Positions 16,333 to 26,487 are shown, numbered from the stretch's first letter. The stretch is 64,000 nucleotides of DNA from Ferruginibacter sp. (GCA_025963635.1 JAOQAK010000070.1:100448-164447), one strand, 5' to 3'. Numbers and translations: made by a program. The notes: generated by a model not told the origin, from the letters alone.

Positions 16333-18546
16333 TTATTGAATCACATTTAAAATATCCTGGAACTTAATGTCCGCAGATGAACTCCCTACCATCAGCTTCA
16401 ATTGTCCGGCTTCCAAAACATACCCATGCTTGTTTTCATCCCAATACCGCAGGTCGGTTGCCTTCATTTTTAAATGTATTGTTTTCTTTTCGCCCGGTTT
16501 CAACGTGATGCGCTGAAATGCTTTCAGTTCTTTGCCCGGACGAATAACCACTGAATGCAAATGCTGAATGTATAGTTGCACCACCTCATCACCTGTAACT
16601 TTGCCGCTATTGGTAACCGTTACATCCGCTATTATTTCATCATTTGATCTGAGGGTATTGCTATTTATTTTGAAAGCGGAATACGCAAAAGAAGTATAAC
16701 TCAAACCATATCCAAAAGGATACAACGGCTCGCCTTTAAAATACATGTAAGTTCTTCCGTTGCGGATATTATAATCCATCATGGGCGGAAGCTGTTCCAT
16801 TGAACGGGGCCATGTTTGTACCAATCTTCCCCCGGGATTATAGTCGCCAAATAATACGTCTGCCAGCGCATTGCCCATCTCCTGGCTATTGTGTGTAAGA
16901 TGTACAATGGCCGGTACATTGTGCTGTGTCCATGTGATGGCATATGGAAAGCTTGCAGCTAACACTACCACCATTTTGGGATTGATCCGGTAAACTTCTT
17001 TGATCAGCTCTTCCTGTTCAAGGTAGATGGTTTTTCTATCCACCGTTTCCTTGCCATCGCTTGGTGTGGGGCATTTTTCCCAACCGGCGTTGCACCAGGT
17101 ATGATTGCCCACCACCATGATCACATAATCTGCACTGGCTGCTAAATTTTTAACACTATCTGCATCTTTGCCGGTGGTCCATCGTACAGAAATATTGTTG
17201 CCTAATTTCTTTGTTATCCCTTCCACAGGAGAAACCGTGTAAGGCGGTGTGCCGCTGTACCAATCCAGCAACACTTCACTGGCATAGGGCCCGACGATTG
17301 CGATGTTTTTAATTTTAGTTTTATCCAGCGGCAGAAAACTATTATCATTCTTTAATAATACAATCGACTTTCGGGTAACTTCTTTTACGAGCTCTTTATT
17401 CGTTGCACCCAGCCATGGTTCTTCACCATCTTTGATGGATGTATAGGGGACCATTTCCGGGGGATCGAGTAAACCGAGTTTGATCATTACCCTGAAATTG
17501 CCACGAATCACTTCATCGATATCGCTTTCTTTTAAGAGGCCTTCTTTTAATGCTTTGTTGATGGGGTTGGTATGCCTGTCGAGGAATTGGTTGATGCCTG
17601 ATTTAACTGCGGCTGCTGCGGCCCATGCGCTGTCCGGGTAATATTTATGTTCTTTCCATAGCAAGCCCAATGCACCACCATCGGTACAGATGATCCCGTT
17701 TTGTCCCCATTCTTTTACCGTGATATCTTTTAAGACAGGATGCACCATCATCGGTATGCCGTTGTATTTATTATACGCCGCCATATAAGCCCTGGAGCCT
17801 GCATCGATACCCATTTTAAATGGCAGGGAATAATATTCTCTAAACAATCGTTCATCAAAATCTGATGTGGATCGCACCCGGTCATTCTCATTGCTGTTGG
17901 CTAAAAAATGTTTCATCAAAGAAGCCGTCATCCAATATTTCGGATGGTTGCCCTGCAAACCTTTTACATAAGCTTGCACCATGCACCCATTGAACCAGGC
18001 GTCTTCTCCGAAGCACTCTTCTGTTCTTCCCCAGCGGGGATCACGGCCAAGGTCGGCATTGGGCGCTCTTACCACCATTGCACCGGTACTGTATTTTTCG
18101 CTTTGAAAAATGTAACGTGCTTCGTATGCTTCTGTTGCTGCTACCTTCCTGATCAGGGCGGTATCCCATGTTTCAGCGAGGCCATAGGCTTGTGGAAATG
18201 TAGTGGTTGTCACTAATTTTCTCCTGCCCCAATTACCGGGGCCGCCAAGGGCTACACCGTGTAACCCTTCAATATGGCCGGTGCCTTTAATCCCAAGACG
18301 TGGTATGGATGGATTGGTTCCGAGGCAGGTTATTTTTTCATCGATGGTTAATAATGAAATGATATTATCAATGCGCTTTTCTGTGTTGAGTGCAGGATTT
18401 TGAAAAGGATATTGATAATTTTTTTGCCCATCACTGAGTAAAAAAGAACCAGACAAAAGTAAGGTGATCAAGACCGCTGTGAAAGTTGCTGACCTTTTTG
18501 GCTGAGTATACTGTTGCAATTTTTTTTTTGGATTGAATGCTTCCAT
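16333..18546 (-). CDS. Glycoside hydrolase family 3 (second copy in the PUL)
   Basis: A 737-residue GH3 enzyme, only distantly related to its downstream neighbour. The ATG at 18546 is preferred to one at 18657, since it gives a shorter N-terminus with a hydrophobic segment (FTAVLITLLLSGSFLLSDGQ) that acts as a signal or anchor. The catalytic domain contains LGRDPRWGRTEECFGED, MKHFLANSNENDR and the nucleophile Asp289 in ICTDGGALG, where most GH3 have SDxxxV/I. The Fn3-like C-terminus (YPFGYGLSYTSF) is complete. The GRDPRWGRTEE motif is common in beta-xylosidase/arabinofuranosidase-like GH3. The gap to the next GH3 gene is 79 bp, so they are probably cotranscribed. Confidence 0.92.
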   Translation of the reverse strand: MEAFNPKKKLQQYTQPKRSATFTAVLITLLLSGSFLLSDGQKNYQYPFQNPALNTEKRIDNIISLLTIDEKITCLGTNPSIPRLGIKGTGHIEGLHGVALGGPGNWGRRKLVTTTTFPQAYGLAETWDTALIRKVAATEAYEARYIFQSEKYSTGAMVVRAPNADLGRDPRWGRTEECFGEDAWFNGCMVQAYVKGLQGNHPKYWMTASLMKHFLANSNENDRVRSTSDFDERLFREYYSLPFKMGIDAGSRAYMAAYNKYNGIPMMVHPVLKDITVKEWGQNGIICTDGGALGLLWKEHKYYPDSAWAAAAAVKSGINQFLDRHTNPINKALKEGLLKESDIDEVIRGNFRVMIKLGLLDPPEMVPYTSIKDGEEPWLGATNKELVKEVTRKSIVLLKNDNSFLPLDKTKIKNIAIVGPYASEVLLDWYSGTPPYTVSPVEGITKKLGNNISVRWTTGKDADSVKNLAASADYVIMVVGNHTWCNAGWEKCPTPSDGKETVDRKTIYLEQEELIKEVYRINPKMVVVLAASFPYAITWTQHNVPAIVHLTHNSQEMGNALADVLFGDYNPGGRLVQTWPRSMEQLPPMMDYNIRNGRTYMYFKGEPLYPFGYGLSYTSFAYSAFKINSNTLRSNDEIIADVTVTNSGKVTGDEVVQLYIQHLHSVVIRPGKELKAFQRITLKPGEKKTIHLKMKATDLRYWDENKHGYVLEAGQLKLMVGSSSADIKFQDILNVIQ

Positions 18547-18725
18547 TTGACCGGAATATTTTTTTAAATAAAACGTAATTAAGGTTGCCCAATGGTATGC
18601 CGGTGAAAGTATTGCGACGCAACGATGACGCCATGAAATACATTTGCCGGTAACCAAATTATCCTTATTGTACGGGAGTTTCCGCTAAGACAATGCGGCT
18701 GTATATTCCGGCTACATGCATTCAT

Positions 18726-18980
18726 TTATTTATTGCTTTTATATGAATGGATGTTCCACTTTACGGTGCCGCTCAATGGATCGCTTCGAAGCTGCGTGCC
18801 GGTTACAGCAACCTGGTACAACCCGTTATCGCCGGGAGGAGAAAAAAAGCCGTTGGCGAACATTACATTAGGACTGATGTCAACCGGCCCGTTGATGAGT
18901 GGCTGCATTTGTGCGTGTGAAGCATCCCCAAGGAGCATCAAGAAGATGATGACTATTCCTTTGGAAAAATGAAGTGGCAT
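18726..18980 (-). CDS. Small secreted protein in the PUL, unknown
   Basis: An 84-residue product with a convincing signal peptide (GIVIIFLMLLGDASHAQ) and only about 60 mature residues: MQPLINGPVDISPNVMFANG and so on, ending TVKWNIHSYKSNK. It lies between the GH2 and GH3 genes on the same strand. I do not recognise a domain. The mature part is short for a glycan-binding protein, so it may be the surviving N-terminus of a larger gene cut by mutation, although no continuation appears in the other frames downstream. It could also be a genuine small PUL accessory protein. Confidence 0.5.
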   Translation of the reverse strand: MPLHFSKGIVIIFLMLLGDASHAQMQPLINGPVDISPNVMFANGFFSPPGDNGLYQVAVTGTQLRSDPLSGTVKWNIHSYKSNK

Positions 18981-19108
18981 AATAACAATCGTTTTGCTGT
19001 GAATAAAGAATAAAATTAATTCTATAATTCAACAGCAGTGGTATCGGATTGTATATTAAAGGGTATCGATTTGTTAAGTTGTAGCGGGGAATGGTTGATT
19101 TAGTGGGG

Positions 19109-19192
19109 AAAACATAAATCGGTCGCCACCGCAGGTCAGGCCGATTTATGTTTTTGCGTCATAATCGGTCTGACCTTCGGTGCCGACCGATT
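19109..19192. repeat. Inverted pair of REP-like palindromes
   Basis: Hairpin one has 14-bp arms at 19109-19122 and 19141-19154 (AAAACATAAATCGG and its complement). Hairpin two has 8-bp arms AATCGGTC (19163-19170) and GACCGATT (19185-19192). The reverse complement of the second unit aligns with the first over about 32 bp (AATCGGTCG, then CACCG, AGGTCAG and CCGATT shared), so these are two head-to-head copies of one palindromic unit, as in bacterial BIMEs. The pair directly follows the GH2 stop and may serve as its terminator. Confidence 0.7.
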
Positions 19193-21013
19193 CTATAGCT
19201 TCTTCTTTTGCATTTCATCATAATAAGCTTTCAATATATAGAAGGCCTTTTTCTTTTTTCCGTTGCGGTCAAACAGACCTTTCTTATTCCAGCCTTCCTG
19301 GTAAACAGGATTGTTTCGCCTGGGTGAGCGAAAGTCGTTTAATATCCAGGGCGACAGGCCGGAGAAATTAGCCGGCATGCGTTTCATCATGGCTACCTGC
19401 TCACGATAGAACCATTGCTGGTATTCTTCGCTCCATCTTGTTAAGCTATCGCCATGAAAACCCTCCAAGGCTTCTGCGCCGGTTTCACTAAAGAATAATG
19501 GCTTATCATATTTTACCTTCCATTGTGCTGTGCGGCAGTTACTGGGTAAGCCGCCATACCAGCCAAGGTATTCATTGACGGAAACGATGTCTGTAAATTC
19601 CCCCAGGGGATCATCAACGGTTATCACACCATTTTCCGTATGCGTTTCGAGGGCTGCAGAAATGATCCGGCTGCCATCCAGTTGTTTGGCAGTTTTAACG
19701 AGGGTGCTCATGAATTTTGTCCGTGCTTCCGTAACGGGCGTTTCGTTGCCTACCGACCAGATAATAACACTTGCCCGGTTGTGGTCTCTTGCGATCATTT
19801 CGTTCAGCTGTTGTTTTGCTTTTTGCAAAACTTCCGAATTGGCAAAATCAATGGTCCAGTAAACAGGTATTTCAGACCAAACCATTATGCCCAGTGAGTC
19901 TGCAACACGAACCATATTTTCATTATGAGGATAGTGCGCCAGGCGAACCATATTTGCATTTAATTCTTTCGCCTGCAATAGCAACTTTAAGGCATCTGCC
20001 CTGCTATAGGCTCTTCTGCCGGGATTGGGAATTTCTTCATGGATGCAAATGCCCCGGAGGAATACAGGTTCACCATTCAAAAGTATTTGTGCACCCTGCA
20101 CTTCGATGGTTCTAAAGCCAACCTTGTCAGTCACCTTATCATCTTTGGATGTAAGTATCACTTTGTAGAGTACAGGATGTTGGTAAGACCATACCTCTAA
20201 TGCAGGCACGGTAAAATCAAATCCCGCGCTGTCACCATTTACGGTAATCTCTTTTTTGAATTTCAACGCGGGTATTTCCAGTAGGATATTTTCATTCACA
20301 GCGGTATTTAATTTTATCCAGCCCTCAATTTTTTTCTCTTTGGATGATGAAGATGACTTGGCTAACCGGATGGAATAATCCGTCATAAAATTTTGGGGCA
20401 TTATTACCAGTTGCACATCACGGGTGATACCGCCATAATTCCACCAATCCGTATTTAGAGTGGGTATCTCATCCGCAAACCTCTTATTATCAACTTTCAC
20501 CACCAGGAAATTGCCTTTCTCTTTTAGCAAGCTTCTTGCAATCTCAAAATTAAAAGGAGTAAATCCGCCTTTGTGTGCTCCGAGTTTTTTACCGTTCAGG
20601 TAAACATCCGCTTTATAATTTACCGCACCGAAATACAGGAACACCTTTTTATCGCCGACATCCGGAAAATCAAAACTGCGTTTATACCAGACAGAACCTT
20701 CGTAATATAAAAATTTGGCATCCTGCGAGTTCCAGTCGCCCGGAACAGTTAAACTGTTTTTTACTGTGTAACCATGCTCTTTGCGATCGGTTTTGTTTTC
20801 GGGTACATCACTGTTCCAGTAGGCTTCACGGTCTTTTTCATTTCTTTCTTTCCAGCGGTAATCGTAAAAACCTGTTTCGTAAGGATCAACAATGTATTGC
20901 CACTTCCCATTCAGACTAATGGTTGAGCGGTTAGCAATATTTGTAACAAGGGGTGTTTGCGCATAACAGAAGGCATGCAGCAAGAGTGAGGACAGGAGAA
21001 TAGCTTTTTTCAT
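19193..21013 (-). CDS. Glycoside hydrolase family 2 (beta-galactosidase/glucuronidase)
   Basis: A 606-residue exported GH2 enzyme, probably periplasmic. The signal peptide is MKKAILLSSLLLHAFCYAQ. The domains follow the family order: an N-terminal jelly-roll sugar-binding domain (SVWYKRSFDFP, KADVYLNGKKLGAHKGGFTP), an immunoglobulin-like domain, then a TIM barrel starting around NGEPVFLRGICIHEE. The acid/base is Glu424 in WSVGNETPV and the nucleophile Glu510 in FFSETGAEAL. The length fits the short beta-glucuronidase/beta-galactosidase type without extra C-terminal domains. Its place after susD ties it to PUL substrate breakdown; the sugar removed is not determined. Confidence 0.92.
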   Translation of the reverse strand: MKKAILLSSLLLHAFCYAQTPLVTNIANRSTISLNGKWQYIVDPYETGFYDYRWKERNEKDREAYWNSDVPENKTDRKEHGYTVKNSLTVPGDWNSQDAKFLYYEGSVWYKRSFDFPDVGDKKVFLYFGAVNYKADVYLNGKKLGAHKGGFTPFNFEIARSLLKEKGNFLVVKVDNKRFADEIPTLNTDWWNYGGITRDVQLVIMPQNFMTDYSIRLAKSSSSSKEKKIEGWIKLNTAVNENILLEIPALKFKKEITVNGDSAGFDFTVPALEVWSYQHPVLYKVILTSKDDKVTDKVGFRTIEVQGAQILLNGEPVFLRGICIHEEIPNPGRRAYSRADALKLLLQAKELNANMVRLAHYPHNENMVRVADSLGIMVWSEIPVYWTIDFANSEVLQKAKQQLNEMIARDHNRASVIIWSVGNETPVTEARTKFMSTLVKTAKQLDGSRIISAALETHTENGVITVDDPLGEFTDIVSVNEYLGWYGGLPSNCRTAQWKVKYDKPLFFSETGAEALEGFHGDSLTRWSEEYQQWFYREQVAMMKRMPANFSGLSPWILNDFRSPRRNNPVYQEGWNKKGLFDRNGKKKKAFYILKAYYDEMQKKKL

Positions 21014-21086
21014 TAGGTTATTTTATAATAATAAACAGCCTGGTGCTCCCTTACAGGATACCCGGCTGCGAAAGTACAAAACAAAA

Positions 21087-22733
21087 TTAGTACCCTGGAT
21101 TTTGATCCAGTTTAGCATCTTTATTCAAATCAACTTCACTTTTTGGAATTGGTAATAAAAGATTTTTGCTTGTTAAACCAGTGATGGGAGTAGTGCCGGT
21201 TCCATTATTGGCATTTAATGCCAGGGCACGTTCTACCAGTTTGCCTGTACGCATCAAGGTCATGCGCCTGTTCTCTTCACCTATTAGCTCCCTTGCCCTT
21301 TCATCCAAAATGAAATCAAGCGTCATTTCTGCTGCGGTAACCTGTGGTGCAGCCGCTCTTGTTCGTAACATATTAATTGCATCGGCAGCAGCCTGCAACT
21401 TACCCTGTTTTACCAACGCCTCTGCTAATAAAAGATAGGTTTCTCCAAGGCGCATGAGGATAATATCTTTCGTCATGGCAAATCCGAATTCACCATCACT
21501 GTTATTTGCCAGCAGATCGTACCATTTGGTGGTATTTGGCGTAAGGCGGAAAAGCGTATCTGAACCAGTGTAAGGAACAGGCTGTCCATACTTTGGAGAT
21601 GCGGGATCATTGTACCAGTACTGTCGGCGGATGTTGTATTTAGAATTGCGCATGTCACCGGGAGGATACAAGCCATACAAAACCCAGTTGCTCAAACGGA
21701 GCCGGGAAATACCCCTTCCGCCCAATGAATCAGCTATTTTCATACCTGTAATCTGGTAATAGGCTGCACCCCAAATACGGCGCTGCTGCGGATTATTGGT
21801 AATACCGCCGGGAACAGTGCTGGGATTTTCCATTTCCAAAACCCAGATGGCTTCCTTGTTTCCCTGGCTCCTGCGCTCGTTGCCATAAATAAACATATCT
21901 GAAAAGGGATCGCCGGGTTGATTGGCACGCGTTCCGTAACGGGAAGTAATTAGGGAAAATTTACCGCTACTGATCACTGCCTGGGCTTGCTGTTCGGCGA
22001 GATCATTTTTACCCATCCGCAGGTAAGCTTCGGCAAGCAACTGCTGGGCTGCATATTTGCTTACGCGTTCGTACATTTTTCCTTTTGAATTTGATTTTAC
22101 ATTGTCAATATCCGGCAGCTTGGTAGCCGCAAAGTTCAGATCCAATGCAACCTGGTTATTGATACTGTCGAGCGAAGCACGTACAAAATCAGTTTTGGGA
22201 ACGGTGATAGGTGCTGTAATCAGTGGCACCCTTCCATAAAGTGTGGCCAGCATATTGTAAGCATACCCTCTAAAAAACCGGGCTTCCGCATCGATAGCGT
22301 CTTTACCCGGCTGGCTCATTCCACCAAGATTGGGATTTTCTACATTGGCAATAATTACATTCGCATTATTGATCATCCTGTAAGCGAAACTCCAGGTATA
22401 AGAAGCTGCAAAATCTGTAGAGATCAAAGAATTGTAGCTTGAGTAAGGAACTTCAACGCCTTGTGTTTGGGACGGTATGGAAAAGGCCACATCGGTGCCC
22501 ACCTGCCAAACGCTTAGCCATCCCTGGTTATCGCTGTATGTATAAAAATTGCTAAAGTGATTGTACAATCCTGTGAGGGAAGCTTCAAAACCCAGTGAAT
22601 CGGCCAGTGTTTCCGGCGCATAGGAAGAATACACATCCTCCTTTAAAAAGTCTTTTTTGCAGGAGCTAACCGTAAGCAAAAAAACAACCATGACTAATAA
22701 AATATTTATATACTTTTTCATTTTGATTTTCAT
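21087..22733 (-). CDS. susD: SusD/RagB-family outer-membrane lipoprotein
   Basis: A 548-residue surface lipoprotein that binds oligosaccharides and closes over its SusC partner like a lid. The N-terminus MKIKMKKYINILLVMVVFLLTVSSC ends in a lipobox and is followed by KKDFLKEDVYSSYAPET, the standard SusD start. Typical blocks are AEARFFRGYAYNMLATLYG near residue 155 and ILDERARELIGEENRRMTLMRTG near residue 475, and it ends in LDQNPGY. The gene starts 8 bp after the susC stop, so the pair is translationally linked. Substrate specificity is unknown; this is SusD-like rather than the starch SusD. Confidence 0.95.
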   Translation of the reverse strand: MKIKMKKYINILLVMVVFLLTVSSCKKDFLKEDVYSSYAPETLADSLGFEASLTGLYNHFSNFYTYSDNQGWLSVWQVGTDVAFSIPSQTQGVEVPYSSYNSLISTDFAASYTWSFAYRMINNANVIIANVENPNLGGMSQPGKDAIDAEARFFRGYAYNMLATLYGRVPLITAPITVPKTDFVRASLDSINNQVALDLNFAATKLPDIDNVKSNSKGKMYERVSKYAAQQLLAEAYLRMGKNDLAEQQAQAVISSGKFSLITSRYGTRANQPGDPFSDMFIYGNERRSQGNKEAIWVLEMENPSTVPGGITNNPQQRRIWGAAYYQITGMKIADSLGGRGISRLRLSNWVLYGLYPPGDMRNSKYNIRRQYWYNDPASPKYGQPVPYTGSDTLFRLTPNTTKWYDLLANNSDGEFGFAMTKDIILMRLGETYLLLAEALVKQGKLQAAADAINMLRTRAAAPQVTAAEMTLDFILDERARELIGEENRRMTLMRTGKLVERALALNANNGTGTTPITGLTSKNLLLPIPKSEVDLNKDAKLDQNPGY

Positions 22734-22741
22734 TTAATGGA

Positions 22742-25700
22742 TTAACGAAGGGTTACATTAATACCTGCAACAATGGAACGAACCTGGGGATAGTTATTGG
22801 TCCAATCGCCTGAACCCCTGAAAGAGTAGTCAAATTCAGGATCCCACCCTACCCAATTGGTGAAGGTGTAGAGGTTGCGGCCACTTACATACAAGGTTAA
22901 TCCAGCTAGTTTAACTTTGTCGAGCATTGCCTGTGGCATAGTATAACTCAGCGTAATATCTTTGATCCTTGTATAACTCGCATCCATTGGATAGTTATAT
23001 CCTCTTACATTACTAACAGATGTACCACTTAGCCCCGGCCGGGTATTGCTTTTGTTTTCGGGTGTCCAGTAACCGATCTCTGCCGGTACATTCATACGCC
23101 CTGCTTCGTCGGCATACACCTGGTTTACATTGTTTCTTAACGCCCCCTGCACAGTTTGAATAAAAATATTCAGGTGAAACATATTTTTATAATGAAAGGT
23201 GTTCGTAAAGCCACCAGTCCATTTTGGTAAAGGCGACCCCAAAACAATTCTGTCATTTCCATCAATTTTACCGTTTCCGTCGATATCTGCAAACTTCAAA
23301 CTTCCGGGTTTTGCAGCGGGATCTACCCTTGATGCATCTTCACCTTCCTGCCATACTCCCTGCATCTGGTAATCATAAATTACTCTTATGGGCTGGCCGA
23401 TAAACCAACGATTGCCCAGGTCACTTATTTCATGCCCGGCTGAATCGAAGTTGCCATACAAACTAATGATCTTATTGCGGTAAGATGAATAGTTGATCGA
23501 TGATTCCCAGCTAAAATTGCTGTTCTTAATATTTACTGTGTTTACGGTAATCTCGATCCCCTTGTTCTGCGTTTTTCCAAGGTTATCAATAATGGAAGAA
23601 TATCCGGTAATGATTGGGATATTCCTGTTCAGCAAAATGCCTTCTGTTTTGGTTTTGTAAGCATCTATCGAACCAGTGATCCTGCTGCTTAAAATAGCGA
23701 AATCCAAGCCTATGTTTGATCCTTTGGTTTCTTCCCAGTGCAGGTTAGCATTGCCAAGATTGCTTGCCAGTACGCCAATAGTACTTACACCGTTAAAAGG
23801 ATAACGAACAGTATTATCCGTGGTAGTAGTTGCATTTATTCCAATTGCTTCGTTCCCTGTTTTTCCATAAGATCCCCTGAGTTTCAAACTGGTTACCAAA
23901 GCAACATTTTTCATAAAATCTTCGCTGCTGATGTTCCAGCCAAGTCCAACGGAGGGGAACACACCATATTTAGTTGTATTGGCGCCAAATACAGAAGAAC
24001 CGTCCCTTCTTGCAGTTACGGTTAACAGGTACTTGCTATCGTAAGAATAATTGATCCTGCCCATCTGCGAGGCATTCTTCTTAACATCACGGTAAGAACC
24101 GTTGAAACTGTTAAAAATATTGCCGGCACTAACGGTGGCACCCGCGCCTAGATTGTTAAAAGATAACTGATCATTAATAAAGCCGGTAGAATTTTCTGCC
24201 ATAGCCGTATACTCTTTCTGTTGCCCGCTATACAGGCCCGTAAAATCGATATGATGCTTTTTGAAATCCGCCGTATAAGAAAGTATATTTTCAATGATCC
24301 AGTATTTTGATTCGGAACTGGAAACACTGGCATTCCCTAAGGGACTGTTGGCGTTTCTACCAGAGTAGTTACCAGCACGTGATGGTATATAGGAATAGCC
24401 CGTATTGAGGCGATATTTTAAGCCTTTGATAAAACCGGGTTTTATTTCAAGGTAGGCATTGCCGTTTAAAGTATTGCTCCTGCTGACCCTGTCTGTATAC
24501 AACCCCAATAAAGGATTGGCGTACAATATTTCAGGAGACATGGGGAAAATTTCGTAACTGCCGTTGGAATTATACAATTGGCCATAGGGGCTCATTGCTG
24601 CAGCAAGATAAAAATTGGCCCTTCCTCCATCATAGTTATTGGATGTATAAGATAAAGAAGTTCCTACGGTAAGGTAATCTGTTACATTGACATCCAGGTT
24701 ACTGCGAAGGCTTGCCCGATGATATTGATAGCCTTGTATCGGGCCTTTCTCTTTCATGTATTCGCCGGAAATATAAAATTTGGCATCTTTGCTACCGCCG
24801 GAGATGCTTAAGTTATGATCCTGGATTACGCCGGATTGCATTACCTGGTCGATCCAATCGATCGGTTGCTTACCGCCATAATAATTATTTCTTTCAAAGA
24901 GGTTGGGTAAGATACTGGTATCCGATAAGCCCTGTTGCTTTTTATAATCGACCCATTTCTGCAGGTAGGCCTGCGGGCTCGATGGAGTCAATATATGTGC
25001 GAGGTCTTCAGGGCCGGCATAAGCACTGTACCGTATCACCGGCTTGGTACTGGTTCCTCTTTTGGTGGTGATTAAAATTACACCATTGGATCCCCGTACA
25101 CCGTAAATGGCAACAGCTGAGGCATCTTTTAAAATTTCTATAGAGGATACGTCGTTGCTGTTGATGTCGTTGATGCTCGCATCCTGGCTTAGTGGTATTC
25201 CATCCACCACCAGCAGCGGGGAAGAATTCGCTGTAATGGAATTGAGGCCTCTTACCTGCACCGTGGCTGTTCTGCCAGGCACCGCAGAATTCTGTACAAC
25301 TCCCACACCTGCAACTGAACCTTCAATTGCCTGGAAAAGATTGGTTACAGGTATAGAAGACAACCGGCTTTTTGGAACGGAGGCCACTGAACCGGTAACA
25401 TCTTTGCGGCGTTGTGTACCATATCCAACCACCACTACTTCGTTCATTTCGCGGTTGACCCCCTGGAGTTTTATCGTAAGCGGGCCAGCGGATTCAGCGG
25501 TAACTTCAATTGTTTTATAGCCAACATTACTAATGATCAGCTTTTCGCCGTTAGCAGCATTAATGGAAAAGTTACCTTCATTATCGGCGATAACACCTCC
25601 CTTTTTTCCTGCTACTACAACTGAAGCACCGGCAACGGGATTGTTATTTTCGGCATCGTGTACAGTGCCTGTGACCTTCCGGGTTTGCCCGTAGCCCGCA

Positions 25701-25819
25701 ACGGAAAAAATAAAAAGAAGCACCAGGAGAAATGAAAATGTGGGAAGAATTGTTTGTAACTTTTTGCAATGCCTGGCAGGAAAGACCTTTCCCAGGGCAT
25801 GAGTAGACTTTTGTGTCAT
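22742..25819 (-). CDS. susC: SusC/RagA-family TonB-linked outer-membrane transporter
   Basis: A 1025-residue TonB-dependent transporter that imports oligosaccharides across the outer membrane with SusD. After a long signal region it has a carboxypeptidase-regulatory-like domain (KVTGTVHDAENNNPVAGASVVV), a TonB box-like segment (EVVVVGYGTQRRKDVTGSV), a plug domain with VRGLNSITANSSPLLVVDGIP and a 22-strand barrel ending in NYPQVRSIVAGINVTLR. There is no N-terminal STN domain, so anti-sigma/ECF signalling is not expected. The ATG at 25819 is preferred to a TTG at 25825. It is the first gene of the PUL. Confidence 0.95.
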   Translation of the reverse strand: MTQKSTHALGKVFPARHCKKLQTILPTFSFLLVLLFIFSVAGYGQTRKVTGTVHDAENNNPVAGASVVVAGKKGGVIADNEGNFSINAANGEKLIISNVGYKTIEVTAESAGPLTIKLQGVNREMNEVVVVGYGTQRRKDVTGSVASVPKSRLSSIPVTNLFQAIEGSVAGVGVVQNSAVPGRTATVQVRGLNSITANSSPLLVVDGIPLSQDASINDINSNDVSSIEILKDASAVAIYGVRGSNGVILITTKRGTSTKPVIRYSAYAGPEDLAHILTPSSPQAYLQKWVDYKKQQGLSDTSILPNLFERNNYYGGKQPIDWIDQVMQSGVIQDHNLSISGGSKDAKFYISGEYMKEKGPIQGYQYHRASLRSNLDVNVTDYLTVGTSLSYTSNNYDGGRANFYLAAAMSPYGQLYNSNGSYEIFPMSPEILYANPLLGLYTDRVSRSNTLNGNAYLEIKPGFIKGLKYRLNTGYSYIPSRAGNYSGRNANSPLGNASVSSSESKYWIIENILSYTADFKKHHIDFTGLYSGQQKEYTAMAENSTGFINDQLSFNNLGAGATVSAGNIFNSFNGSYRDVKKNASQMGRINYSYDSKYLLTVTARRDGSSVFGANTTKYGVFPSVGLGWNISSEDFMKNVALVTSLKLRGSYGKTGNEAIGINATTTTDNTVRYPFNGVSTIGVLASNLGNANLHWEETKGSNIGLDFAILSSRITGSIDAYKTKTEGILLNRNIPIITGYSSIIDNLGKTQNKGIEITVNTVNIKNSNFSWESSINYSSYRNKIISLYGNFDSAGHEISDLGNRWFIGQPIRVIYDYQMQGVWQEGEDASRVDPAAKPGSLKFADIDGNGKIDGNDRIVLGSPLPKWTGGFTNTFHYKNMFHLNIFIQTVQGALRNNVNQVYADEAGRMNVPAEIGYWTPENKSNTRPGLSGTSVSNVRGYNYPMDASYTRIKDITLSYTMPQAMLDKVKLAGLTLYVSGRNLYTFTNWVGWDPEFDYSFRGSGDWTNNYPQVRSIVAGINVTLR

Positions 25820-26444
25820 AAACAAGTAGTTAATCGTTAGAAAAAAATGGTTTGATTCTTAAATAGGTACAAATCTCGCCCTAATCTCATGAGCGCTACA
25901 GGGTGTAACTCATAAAAGAAAGGGGTCAAATTCAGCTTTTACCCAATAAAGGGCTTACTGGCTGACAAATTTTACACTTTCTTAGGAAGAGTTCCAAAGA
26001 AGGAGATATCCATCTATCGCACAGGTTTTCTTCATTACACAATCTTGCGAACTGCAAAAAAGAATCGCAAAAGTGGCAAGGATTACAGTTACTGTTTTTT
26101 GGGAGCAGGCAAAAGGAAATAACAGAAGGACTCTATAATAAAGTAGATTGTTTTCCATAAAGCAAGGGTATTAATTTATGGCTTTGTATTCTTTAAAGAT
26201 CACTACTGATGAGTGATCCAGTTCCAATATGGAAGATCAGCAATACGGGCTGATTGCTGCATTATTGGGGCGATTATTTTGAACTTTTTCGTAGCAAAAG
26301 GTTGCTGCGAGTGGCAGGAACCGCTCTCCTGTCAATTCAGCAGATTTTAAATCCTGGTAGGCGAATTAAAACATAGGTCAGTAAATTCCCGGGAACCAAT
26401 AACTCTTTAGCGTAACATTCTCTATGGGTTCCTTCAAAAGAAAA
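25820..26444. other. Long spacer upstream of the PUL
   Basis: About 620 bp between susC and the terminator of the phosphorylase-like gene. I find no ORF above 20 residues with a credible start, no regulator gene and no exact minus-strand TAnnTTTG box. It is probably the PUL control region, but the sequence shows no recognisable operator. Confidence 0.4.
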
Positions 26445-26465
26445 CAGGCCTCTTTTGAAGGCCTG
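26445..26465 (-). terminator. Terminator of the GT35 gene
   Basis: CAGGCCT (26445-26451) and AGGCCTG (26459-26465) form a 7-bp stem with a 7-nt loop; on the minus strand a TTTTCTTTT tract follows. It lies 22 nt after the stop at 26488. Confidence 0.8.
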
Positions 26466-26487
26466 CATTTTTCATTTATCAATGTTG

